Below are positions 17,665 to 24,688 of a DNA stretch of 64,000 nt, piece by piece; position 1 is the stretch's first letter; the number at the start of each line of letters is the position of its first letter. Source of the stretch: Larkinella bovis (GTDB lineage Bacteria > Bacteroidota > Bacteroidia > Cytophagales > Spirosomataceae); assembly GCF_042655385.1 (NCBI RefSeq), contig NZ_JBHSMA010000004.1, positions 186,001 to 250,000 on the forward strand. The letters run 5' to 3'. A model generated the notes under the pieces. The model saw only the letters and a list, made by a program, of their open reading frames with translations. It did not search any database and was not told the DNA's origin. A program made the translations under genes and the position numbers.

Positions 17665-18477
17665 CTATTTGTTGTTTGAATTTTTTCGGAATGTGTTATA
17701 CCGCAGGTTCTCGTAAGAATCACTAATCTTCTCTTTTCCTTCCTGCACTTTTTCGGTGGCTTTCGCCATCAGCGCACCGGGTTGTACGCCCATTTCTTCC
17801 CATTCGATGCGCTCACCCGCCCGGAGTTTGTTGAACTGCCGGAGCACGCGCCCGAGCCGGAATCGTTTTTTCTTCGGTTGCTCTTCACCGGTTTCCGTTA
17901 GCTCGTCCGAAGCGGTTTCCGTTGTGGCGACCCACTCCGTCGGTTTGACTTCCGGCATGGCTACCTGTACCACCAGCGTCCGTTCTGGCTGTTTGGCAAT
18001 CGCAATGGCCGCAACGGGTTCTTCCGGCTGGCGGAGATCCTCTGGCGCCACCCATGCTGCCGGTATTTCAACAACCGAGGGAAGATCATCGACGGGTTTC
18101 GGAGCGGTTTTGATCACTACCCGGTGCGTAGGGATTGCCCGGTTTTGCCCCGACACTTCCGGTTCTTTGTACGCTAAAACCGGCTCCTCGCTGGGGGTAG
18201 CCTCTCCTTGCGGGGCGGTTTTCTTCGGCCGGTGTTTCGCAATCGGGTTGGTTCCTGCTTTTACAGGATCGGTTTCGCCCCCCGACCACAGCCACCAGGC
18301 CCCCAACAGAACCACCGCCACGCTGGCGGCTGCCGCATACCACCAGACAACCGGCGACTGTCGTTGCTCATTGGCGGCCATCCGGCGTTGCAATCCTTCC
18401 CAGCTTGCGTGCTGCGGCTTTACAGCATGATCCCTTAACTGCCTGGCAAACAGATCATCAATAGGGTGTTTGCTCAT
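17665..18477 (-). CDS. Probable membrane anti-sigma factor
   Basis: A 270-residue protein with an N-terminal cytoplasmic part (MSKHPIDDLFARQLRDHAVK...), one membrane helix at about residues 42-64 (VVWWYAAAASVAVVLLGAWW) and a long Pro/Glu-rich outer part ending in a basic helical segment. This is the layout of Bacteroidota anti-sigma factors, and its start overlaps the end of the ECF sigma gene by 20 bases, so the two are translationally coupled. No zinc-binding HxxxCxxC motif is seen, so it is not a ZAS-type anti-sigma factor. The role is inferred from position and topology. Confidence 0.72.
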   Translation of the reverse strand: MSKHPIDDLFARQLRDHAVKPQHASWEGLQRRMAANEQRQSPVVWWYAAAASVAVVLLGAWWLWSGGETDPVKAGTNPIAKHRPKKTAPQGEATPSEEPVLAYKEPEVSGQNRAIPTHRVVIKTAPKPVDDLPSVVEIPAAWVAPEDLRQPEEPVAAIAIAKQPERTLVVQVAMPEVKPTEWVATTETASDELTETGEEQPKKKRFRLGRVLRQFNKLRAGERIEWEEMGVQPGALMAKATEKVQEGKEKISDSYENLRYNTFRKNSNNK

Positions 18478-19045
18478 AACTTATCCATTTTTTTTTTACC
18501 TCCGTCTGCGCCAGTAATCGTTGCAAAAGTGCCCGGGCCCGGTGCAGCTGCGATTTGGATGTACTTTCGGTGATGCCCATCAACTCGGCGATTTCGGCAT
18601 GGCTGTACCCTTCAATGGCATACAGATTAAAAACCGTCTTATAACCGGTGGGCAACTGTTCGAGTAAATTCAGTAAATCGTCGGCGACCAGATCCTGATC
18701 GGCATACACCGGATCGGCTTCCGGCGGAGCATCGTCCAGGGTGATTTCAGCCCGCCATTGTTTGTTCCGGCGCAGGTACATCAGCGATTCATTGACCATA
18801 ATCCGGCGAATCCATCCTTCAAAACTCCCCTCGTTCTTATACTGATTGATGCGATCGAATACCCGCATGAAACCGTCCATCAGAATTTCCTCCGCTTCGT
18901 AGCGATTGGAGACATAGCGAACGCAGATGCCCAGCATTTTCGACGAATACCGCTCAAACAACGCTTTCTGCGCCCGGCTGTCAGCCCGTTGCAGTGCCGC
19001 GATGAGTTGCGTTTCCGTTGAATACCCGAGTAAGCGTCGAATCAT
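18458..19045 (-). CDS. ECF-type RNA polymerase sigma factor
   Basis: A 195-residue sigma-70 family protein starting at the ATG at 19045 (MIRRLLGYSTETQLIAALQR). Region 2 is seen at LFERYSSKMLGICVRYVSNR, followed by EAEEILMDGFMRVFDRI and the core-binding GSFEGWIRRIMVN. Region 4 has the helix-turn-helix EGYSHAEIAELMGITESTSK. Regions 1 and 3 are absent, as in the ECF group. It likely directs polymerase to its own operon (sigma, anti-sigma, barrel protein) plus unknown distant targets. Confidence 0.93.
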   Translation of the reverse strand: MIRRLLGYSTETQLIAALQRADSRAQKALFERYSSKMLGICVRYVSNRYEAEEILMDGFMRVFDRINQYKNEGSFEGWIRRIMVNESLMYLRRNKQWRAEITLDDAPPEADPVYADQDLVADDLLNLLEQLPTGYKTVFNLYAIEGYSHAEIAELMGITESTSKSQLHRARALLQRLLAQTEVKKKWISYEQTPY

Positions 19046-19119
19046 GCAGGTCAGGACCGTTTTCAGTAGCAAGATGCAAACCGGTGGAGCACAGGTTGCA
19101 CGTCAGGCCGAAATTTTTC

Positions 19120-19150
19120 AAAAAAGAAGCCCGACCATTGCGGGTCGGGC
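19120..19150 (-). terminator. Terminator of the act-cox respiratory operon
   Basis: gcccgacc (19129-19136) pairs perfectly with ggtcgggc (19143-19150) around a 6-base loop. On the minus strand it is followed by ttctttttt. It is 11 bases after the last gene of the operon. Confidence 0.88.
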
Positions 19151-19160
19151 CTGAATTTCT

Positions 19161-19550
19161 TCAAAATTCCGAGGTTTTGCCGGGCTCGTAATGGATTCCC
19201 GATACATAATGCAGCCAGAGAATCCGGGACAAGCGAAAGTTGACCGGCGTTACCAGAATCAGCAACGGACAGATAATCAGCACGTAGGTCCAGCCACCGG
19301 GATCATTTAATCCGTAAAAAACCAGAAAACCGGCGACCAGAGCAATTCCTGCCGAAAAGGCGTAACTGACAAACATGGCCCCCCAGAAATAACCGGGTTC
19401 GATTTCATAACGCAGCCTGCAGTGCGGACAATGTTCGTACATTTCGTCAAAATGGCGAACGTTGTAAACCGGGTATTTAAAAATTTTACCTTGTCTACAT
19501 CTGGGACAGAGCCCCGCGGACACGGCTTGCAATTGCGAGACGCTTGACAT
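19161..19550 (-). CDS. DUF983 family membrane protein with two CxxC pairs
   Basis: A 129-residue protein starting at ATG 19550 (MSSVSQLQAVSAGLCPRCRQ). Two zinc-ribbon-like pairs (CPRC and CPHC, about 30 residues apart) are followed by the family hallmark YEIEPGYFWGAMFVSY and two membrane helices. DUF983 genes are often found near cytochrome oxidase genes in Bacteroidota and Alphaproteobacteria; the role is unknown. The start overlaps the previous gene by 56 bases. Last gene of the respiratory operon. Confidence 0.88.
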   Translation of the reverse strand: MSSVSQLQAVSAGLCPRCRQGKIFKYPVYNVRHFDEMYEHCPHCRLRYEIEPGYFWGAMFVSYAFSAGIALVAGFLVFYGLNDPGGWTYVLIICPLLILVTPVNFRLSRILWLHYVSGIHYEPGKTSEF

Positions 19551-19779
19551 GTTCTTTACGACTGGTTCGAATCCACAGGAAGATAACAATGGCAACCAGC
19601 AAATAGGGTGTCGCCAGCAAATAAATGATGCCGGTATTTAATCCAACGGCCACCTGATTACGGCCATTACTCATCGTACTTTCCACCGTTCCCCGGCACA
19701 TGGCGCACTGGGCGAACGTGTTGGCCACAGTCAGCAGAAACACGACTCCGAAGGCCACCAGACTTTTCCACCTTTTCAT
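19495..19779 (-). CDS. Small CAMC-motif membrane protein in the oxidase operon
   Basis: A 94-residue protein beginning MKRWKSLVAFGVVFLLTVAN at ATG 19779. A signal-like helix is followed at once by QCAMCRG (Cys25, Cys28), a short polar stretch with NGRNQVAVGLNTG, a second membrane helix (IYLLATPYLLVAIVIFLW) and a basic tail. Similar small CAMC proteins recur in Bacteroidota from memory, but I know of no function. The two cysteines would face the periplasm. Lying two genes after a SCO-like protein, it could help deliver copper or keep the CuA cysteines reduced. That is inference only. Confidence 0.8.
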   Translation of the reverse strand: MKRWKSLVAFGVVFLLTVANTFAQCAMCRGTVESTMSNGRNQVAVGLNTGIIYLLATPYLLVAIVIFLWIRTSRKEHVKRLAIASRVRGALSQM

Positions 19780-19790
19780 ATCCTCTGGAC

Positions 19791-20333
19791 TTAGTGTTGG
19801 TAATAAGGAGCTATCAACCAATAAACGACCACGCCCGTAATGCTGACATAAAGCCAGATCGGGTAGGCCCATTTCACAACGGCCCGGTGCCGGGCTATCT
19901 GCCCGCTCAGTGCAAAATAAACCGCACGAAGCACAAACCAGACCACCACCACCGACAAGCCAATATGGCTGATCAGCAAAAAATAGTAAACCGGCCGAAT
20001 CATCCCCTGCCCGCCAAACGACGTTGAGTCGTTCGACAAATGGTACAGGACGTAGCTTACCAGGAAGATAAAGCCCAGCGTAAAGGCCATCAGCATTACA
20101 TTCCGGTGAGCACTGACGTTTTTCTGTTTAATAAAATACAGACCGATCAGCAGCAAAACCGCCGTAGCCGAATTGATAACCGCATTGATGTGCGGCAGAT
20201 ACGTCGTCCAGGAGCCTAAATCAACTTTCTGGCGAATACCCAGCAGCAGCGCCACCACGACCGGAATAACAATGGCCAGAATGTTGATCAGCCGATTGTA
20301 TTTCTTACTTTGTTCTATAGGCAAGGTAACCAT
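19791..20333 (-). CDS. DUF420 family membrane protein
   Basis: A 180-residue integral membrane protein starting at ATG 20333 (MVTLPIEQSKKYNRLINILA), 16 bases after the SCO-like gene. About five membrane helices. The family signature is seen as LPHINAVINSATAVLLLIGL, KQKNVSAHRNVML, HLSNDS, SHIGLSVVV and KWAYPIWLYVSITGVVVYWL, with several conserved His. DUF420 proteins commonly sit in cytochrome oxidase clusters of Gram-positive bacteria and Bacteroidota. A role in heme or copper handling during oxidase assembly has been suggested from context but not shown to my knowledge. Confidence 0.88.
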   Translation of the reverse strand: MVTLPIEQSKKYNRLINILAIVIPVVVALLLGIRQKVDLGSWTTYLPHINAVINSATAVLLLIGLYFIKQKNVSAHRNVMLMAFTLGFIFLVSYVLYHLSNDSTSFGGQGMIRPVYYFLLISHIGLSVVVVWFVLRAVYFALSGQIARHRAVVKWAYPIWLYVSITGVVVYWLIAPYYQH

Positions 20334-20349
20334 ACACTTGGTGAACCTG

Positions 20350-21036
20350 TTATTTTGAATTAATATCCAGCAACACCCGGGTTTCCAGCACGAGCCGATC
20401 CACGTCAGTTTTCTCGGTTCCGTTGTAAAAGCCCCGGATGTGGCCTTCGCCATCTACCAGTACCAACCCCTCGTACAACGTAAAAGTTTCGTTCTTCCGG
20501 CCCGTCATCGGGCGTTGCTTGATGCGGTAATATTGTTCAGCAATAAACGTAGTTTTTAACGAATCCGGTTTGGCGATCAACCATTTATCGGGCCGCACAT
20601 CCTGCGATTTCAGAACCTGTTGTGCCACGGAATCGCGATCAACATACGATACCAGCCTGATCTCTGGCTTGTCGCTAAAAATATCCTGGATGCGGTTAAG
20701 TTGTCCGGTGACCCTGGCACAGGTGGTATCGCAGTCCAGCCCGAGGAACGACGCGACATAGAGTTTTCCTTTCAGTTGGGCGGTCGAAAAGGGTTGCTGA
20801 TCAGGCAGCTTCCCCACAATGAGCGGCAGGGTGTAAAAAACCGTATCGTGGTTTGTTTCGCCCAATAGCGGGCTGCGAGCAGGGCGGGTTTCGATCTTCC
20901 CGGTCTTCGGATCGATCATTGGGAAAAACGTTTGCAGGGTAAACCGGTTTTCGCCAAAGACCTTCAGGAATAAAAAAATAAAAGCCGGAACCACCAACAG
21001 GAGCAGGAGGATTCCGGCTTTCAAAAACCGTGACAT
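20350..21036 (-). CDS. SCO1/SenC-like protein, possibly altered copper site
   Basis: A 228-residue protein with an N-terminal membrane anchor (FLKAGILLLLLVVPAFIFLFL) and a thioredoxin-like domain. The copper-binding C-x3-C is present as CDTTC near residue 102. The third ligand of SCO proteins is a histidine a few residues before the LVLVD strand; here that region reads NETFTLYEGLVLVDGEGH, with Leu or Tyr where His is expected. SCO proteins deliver copper to the CuA site of subunit II, and this gene lies in the oxidase operon. The missing His may mean a thiol-disulfide role instead. Alignment was by eye. Confidence 0.85.
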   Translation of the reverse strand: MSRFLKAGILLLLLVVPAFIFLFLKVFGENRFTLQTFFPMIDPKTGKIETRPARSPLLGETNHDTVFYTLPLIVGKLPDQQPFSTAQLKGKLYVASFLGLDCDTTCARVTGQLNRIQDIFSDKPEIRLVSYVDRDSVAQQVLKSQDVRPDKWLIAKPDSLKTTFIAEQYYRIKQRPMTGRKNETFTLYEGLVLVDGEGHIRGFYNGTEKTDVDRLVLETRVLLDINSK

Positions 21037-21037
21037 A

Positions 21038-21367
21038 TTATCTCGCGATGAAGATGAAGCCGCCCTCCATCAGCAGGGCCAGCAACAACCAGACTACGAA
21101 TATACAGGGAAGAATAATCGCCCAGATCAGCGATTTTACTTCGTGTTTCAAGTGCATGAATTCGCCCACGATATAGAAGGCCTTCACGATGGTCATCAGA
21201 ACGAAAATTGACGTTTTCAGAAAACCGTGATGCAGCGTGAACGCGATCAGGAACTCGAGGGCGGTCAGAGCGGAGAGAATGATGAACGTTCTCCAGATGG
21301 CTTTGGTTTGCGGCTCAGCAATGACGCGGTGTTCCGAATCGTGGTTATGGGCGTGATGATTGGCCAT
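21038..21367 (-). CDS. Cytochrome c oxidase subunit IV-like protein
   Basis: A 109-residue protein with a His-rich start (MANHHAHNHDSEHR) and three membrane helices. The pattern TFIILSALTALEFLIAF, then KAFYIVGEFMHLKHE, then LPCIFVVWLLLAL matches the prokaryotic subunit IV family (COX4_pro). It sits one base before the SCO-like gene and 18 bases after subunit III. This subunit helps stabilise the oxidase; it binds no redox centre. Confidence 0.9.
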   Translation of the reverse strand: MANHHAHNHDSEHRVIAEPQTKAIWRTFIILSALTALEFLIAFTLHHGFLKTSIFVLMTIVKAFYIVGEFMHLKHEVKSLIWAIILPCIFVVWLLLALLMEGGFIFIAR

Positions 21368-21385
21368 AATTGTATCTTAAAAAGG

Positions 21386-22162
21386 TTATACCAGATAGAA
21401 GAACGTAAAGACGAATACCCAGACCAAGTCGACAAAGTGCCAGTACAGACCCACTTTCTCTACCATTTCGTAGTGACCGCGCCGATCGTATAAACCGAAA
21501 GCCGTCCGGTAGAAAATCAGGATGTTCAGCACAACTCCACTGAGTACGTGCGTACCGTGGAAACCGGTGATGAAGAAGAACAGGTCCGCAAACGCCGGAG
21601 GCCCGTACTGGTTCTCGACCAGGTTAGCACCAAAGATGGTTCGTTCTACCCATTTTCCATCGACCAGCTCTTTAATAACGGTGCCCTGGTCCGTACCGTG
21701 GATAAAGTGCGCCCACTCCCAGGCCTGGCTGCCCAAAAAGGTCAGACCGCCCAGAATGGTCCAAAGCATGTACTTTTCAACAGCCGCCCGATCCATCCGG
21801 TGACCGGCTTCTACGGCCAACACCATCGTTACCGAGGAGAAGATCAGGATGAACGTCATGATCCCGACGAACACCAGCGGCAACTCAACACCGTGGAGAA
21901 ACGGAACGGCTTCATAAACGCGTTCGGGAATCGGCCAGTACAGATTCGAGAAATGGAACTCGCCGTGGATGGCCGGATCATAGGCCTGGTAACTGAAACG
22001 GATGAGCCCGTAGGTCACCAGTAAGGCCGAAAAAGTGAAGGTGTCCGAAATGAGGAAGAACCACATCATCAGCTTGCCGTAGCTTGCTTTCATCGGTTCT
22101 ACCCCGCCCATCCAGGTTTTCTTGTCAAATACTGGCGCGTCGGTTGTTGCAGTAGCAGCCAT
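21386..22162 (-). CDS. Cytochrome c oxidase subunit III (longer copy)
   Basis: A 258-residue subunit III with about seven hydrophobic stretches, including KLMMWFFLISDTFTFSALLV and FFFITGFHGTHVLSGVVLNI, and ending YWHFVDLVWVFVFTFFYLV. These are the conserved FHGTHV and WHFVDxVW signatures. It carries a 40-residue insertion (residues 130-175 region) not present in its neighbour. Two different subunit III genes lie side by side in this operon. Confidence 0.93.
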   Translation of the reverse strand: MAATATTDAPVFDKKTWMGGVEPMKASYGKLMMWFFLISDTFTFSALLVTYGLIRFSYQAYDPAIHGEFHFSNLYWPIPERVYEAVPFLHGVELPLVFVGIMTFILIFSSVTMVLAVEAGHRMDRAAVEKYMLWTILGGLTFLGSQAWEWAHFIHGTDQGTVIKELVDGKWVERTIFGANLVENQYGPPAFADLFFFITGFHGTHVLSGVVLNILIFYRTAFGLYDRRGHYEMVEKVGLYWHFVDLVWVFVFTFFYLV

Positions 22163-22179
22163 GCTTTACGAAAATTGAA

Positions 22180-22770
22180 TCAATTAAAATACAGTAAAAA
22201 ACCGAATAAATAGACCCACAGGATATCCAGGAAATGCCAGTAAGTCGAACAAATTTCAATCTGAGTCAGGTTTTTGGCATGAATTTTCATTCGAAAAGCG
22301 GCTCGCAAAGCGAATAAAAGAACAAAAAGACCACTGATCAGGTGAAATGCATGCAGGCCGGTAAAAACGTACATAAACGATCCGGACGGGTTCCCGACGA
22401 AGTATACGTTTTGAGCAACCAAGTTTCTCCAACCTATAAATTGCATGACCAAAAAGGCCAACCCAAACGCAAAAGTAATAGAAATTGCTGTTCTCAATAC
22501 CCCGAAATCATCTTTTTTTGCCGCTCTGTGGGCCCAGTACATCGAGACACTGCTGATGAGTAAAACAACCGTACTATACCAGAAAATCGACGGCATTTCA
22601 AACTCCAGCCAGTTCCCTTCGGCCCGCCGGACGAGGTAAGCACTCGTCATAGCGGCAAACAACATCACAATACTCACCACGAAAAGCCACAGGATGAACT
22701 TTTTGGGGTTCATCGATAAAGTCTCTTCGGGTTCCTCCGCCATTGGCAGAATTTTAACCGTTTCGCTCAT
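22180..22770 (-). CDS. Cytochrome c oxidase subunit III (shorter copy)
   Basis: A 196-residue five-helix subunit III (KKFILWLFVVSIVMLFAAMT, then FTGLHAFHLISGLFVLLFAL, ending YWHFLDILWVYLFGFLLYFN). It has the GLHAFH and WHFLDxLW motifs. It is distinct from the longer copy 17 bases downstream, so they are not a recent duplication. Both may join one enzyme, or one may be an assembly-stage or alternative subunit. Confidence 0.93.
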   Translation of the reverse strand: MSETVKILPMAEEPEETLSMNPKKFILWLFVVSIVMLFAAMTSAYLVRRAEGNWLEFEMPSIFWYSTVVLLISSVSMYWAHRAAKKDDFGVLRTAISITFAFGLAFLVMQFIGWRNLVAQNVYFVGNPSGSFMYVFTGLHAFHLISGLFVLLFALRAAFRMKIHAKNLTQIEICSTYWHFLDILWVYLFGFLLYFN

Positions 22771-22776
22771 AGTTTG

Positions 22777-23664
22777 TTATAATTTGTCCAGTAAGAAAGC
22801 AATCTGAACGATAGGCAGGTACAGAAATGATCCGAACATAATCTGTAACGCAGCCTTATCCGTCTGCTTTCTCATCAGGAAGAACGTCTGAGCCAAAAAT
22901 AGAATTCCACAAACCGTGGCAACGAGCGCCGAATTGATTCCTGTCATGCCTAGTTGGTACGGCAACCAGCCGACCGGCAGCAAACACAGGGTATACATCA
23001 TAATCTGCCAGGTTGTCCGCTCGTCCTTACCACCCGTTGAAGGCAGCAATTTAAAACCGGCTTTGCTATAATCTTTATCGGCTACCCACGCAATGGCCCA
23101 GAAGTGCGGGAATTGCCAGAAAAATTGAATCGCAAACAGAATACCCGGCTCCAGACCGTAATGGTTGGTAGCCGCCACCCAGCCAATCATTGGCGGGAAC
23201 GCCCCCGGAAACGCCCCCACGAACACCGCAATCGGCCCTACTCGTTTTAGGGGGGTATACACAAAGCCGTACAACAACAGCGAAAGAACCGCAATGGCGC
23301 AGGCCCGCAGGTTAAAGAAAACAATGAACAAATAACAGGCAACGACAAACAGGATAAAGGCAAAAACGGCCGCTTCCTGCACATTCAGCCGGCCTGTTGG
23401 CAGAGGCCGCCCCGCCGTGCGTTTCATCAGCTTGTCGTAATCTTTCTCGAAAATCTGATTGATCGTGTTCGCCGAACCCGTCATCGCCAGTGAAGCAATG
23501 AACAACAGGCCCAGCTTCGCCCAATCGATCCCGTGTACGGCCAGACTGTACCCAAACATGCCGGACAGGGCAACAAATGCTGACAAACGAAATTTCAGCA
23601 AATCAAAGTACGCTTTGCTTTTGAGAGCGAACGTACCAGCACTTATGGTTTTTGTTTGTTGCAT
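22777..23664 (-). CDS. ctaB: Protoheme IX farnesyltransferase (heme O synthase)
   Basis: A 295-residue UbiA-type prenyltransferase with about nine membrane helices. The diphosphate-binding motif is NQIFEKDYDKLMKRTAGRPL (N-x3-D-x3-D type), followed by YTPLKRVGPIAVFVGAFPGA. It adds a farnesyl group to heme B to give heme O, which the neighbouring CtaA oxidises to heme A for the oxidase. It is one base from ctaA. Also called cyoE in other species. Confidence 0.96.
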   Translation of the reverse strand: MQQTKTISAGTFALKSKAYFDLLKFRLSAFVALSGMFGYSLAVHGIDWAKLGLLFIASLAMTGSANTINQIFEKDYDKLMKRTAGRPLPTGRLNVQEAAVFAFILFVVACYLFIVFFNLRACAIAVLSLLLYGFVYTPLKRVGPIAVFVGAFPGAFPPMIGWVAATNHYGLEPGILFAIQFFWQFPHFWAIAWVADKDYSKAGFKLLPSTGGKDERTTWQIMMYTLCLLPVGWLPYQLGMTGINSALVATVCGILFLAQTFFLMRKQTDKAALQIMFGSFLYLPIVQIAFLLDKL

Positions 23665-23665
23665 T

Positions 23666-24688
23666 CTACACTTTTGAATAATTCGGCAGCGAAACCGCCT
23701 GATTCTTTAACAACTGGTCGGCATTCAACAGCAGCAAGGCCGTGAACTGCAAACCCAGAATGATGATCGCCAGTGTTAAGTGAACTGGCTGGGCAGCCGC
23801 CGGAACCGCAAAATACGCCAGCAGGAGCCCCGTCAGGATTTCGATCACCACCAGGGCAACCAGGGCATTGGTCAGCCGGAAAAGGATACCCTTTCCCGTT
23901 GAATAGTTTCGTAACTGGTAAAGGACGGCCAGTTGAAACGCAAAAATGATCAGCGAAAACGATCGGTGAACATAAAAGGTGTAATCCAGACTGTCAATCC
24001 ACCGCTCCCGCTCACTATACCCAATCCGCTGGACAACTTCATCGATGGCTTCGCGCACCTGCGTTCCGATCAGCACCTGTAGCAGCGACAGAACCAGGGC
24101 CCAAATCAACACCCGGTTTACCACCGTTTTCTTTCTCCGGCCCGTTTCAATCGCTAGATGGCCGGTATAGGAAACCGCCATGACGTAGAGCAGGGCGAAA
24201 ACTACCAGAATGGCCAGCAGCATGTGAAGCGTTACCAGATAGGGTGCTAACTCCGTCGCCACGACGCGGGACCCCAGCCAACCGTTCAGGCCAATTAGAA
24301 TGAAAGACAGCAGACTACCGTAAAAAACGCGTTTATCCTTCCGAAGGTAAGGAATGGAAACGACCAGTAAAGAAAAGACCAGCAGACCCGAAAACGCACC
24401 CAGTAAGCGATTAACGTACTCAATCCAGGTTTTGACCGCGTTGAACTCAATCTCCCCTTTTAGCTTGGCTCCGTATACTTCCTGATAATTGGGCGGAAGT
24501 TGCGACACATCCGTCGGCGGAACCCAGCTTCCAAAACACTTCGGCCAATCGGGACAACCCATTCCGGAACCCGTGCTTCTGACAATTCCACCCGCCAGGA
24601 TCACCAGGTAAATGGTGATGACGGTCAGGAGCGCCAGGCGCCGGAACAGGTATTCTCGTTTATTAATGTGGCTGCTTGAACTGGTCAT
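23666..24688 (-). CDS. ctaA: Heme A synthase (COX15/CtaA family)
   Basis: A 340-residue eight-helix protein starting at ATG 24688 and overlapping the end of coxA by 26 bases. Family motifs: GGIVRSTGSGMGCPDWPKCF, GLNGWLGSRVVATELAPYLV, LHMLLA, the YVHRSFSLI helix and QPVHLTLAI. Three of the four usual heme-ligand histidines are visible. The ExxHR motif of helix 2 reads EYVNR here, with Asn in place of His; I believe this may be usual in Bacteroidota but cannot confirm. It converts heme O to heme A. Confidence 0.94.
   Translation of the reverse strand: MTSSSSHINKREYLFRRLALLTVITIYLVILAGGIVRSTGSGMGCPDWPKCFGSWVPPTDVSQLPPNYQEVYGAKLKGEIEFNAVKTWIEYVNRLLGAFSGLLVFSLLVVSIPYLRKDKRVFYGSLLSFILIGLNGWLGSRVVATELAPYLVTLHMLLAILVVFALLYVMAVSYTGHLAIETGRRKKTVVNRVLIWALVLSLLQVLIGTQVREAIDEVVQRIGYSERERWIDSLDYTFYVHRSFSLIIFAFQLAVLYQLRNYSTGKGILFRLTNALVALVVIEILTGLLLAYFAVPAAAQPVHLTLAIIILGLQFTALLLLNADQLLKNQAVSLPNYSKV

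Noticed and set aside
16638..17723. Longer version of the barrel protein starting at 17723
   Set aside because: It would overlap the anti-sigma gene by about 60 bases and lacks a signal peptide at its start. The ATG at 17660 gives a clean signal peptide directly after the previous stop.
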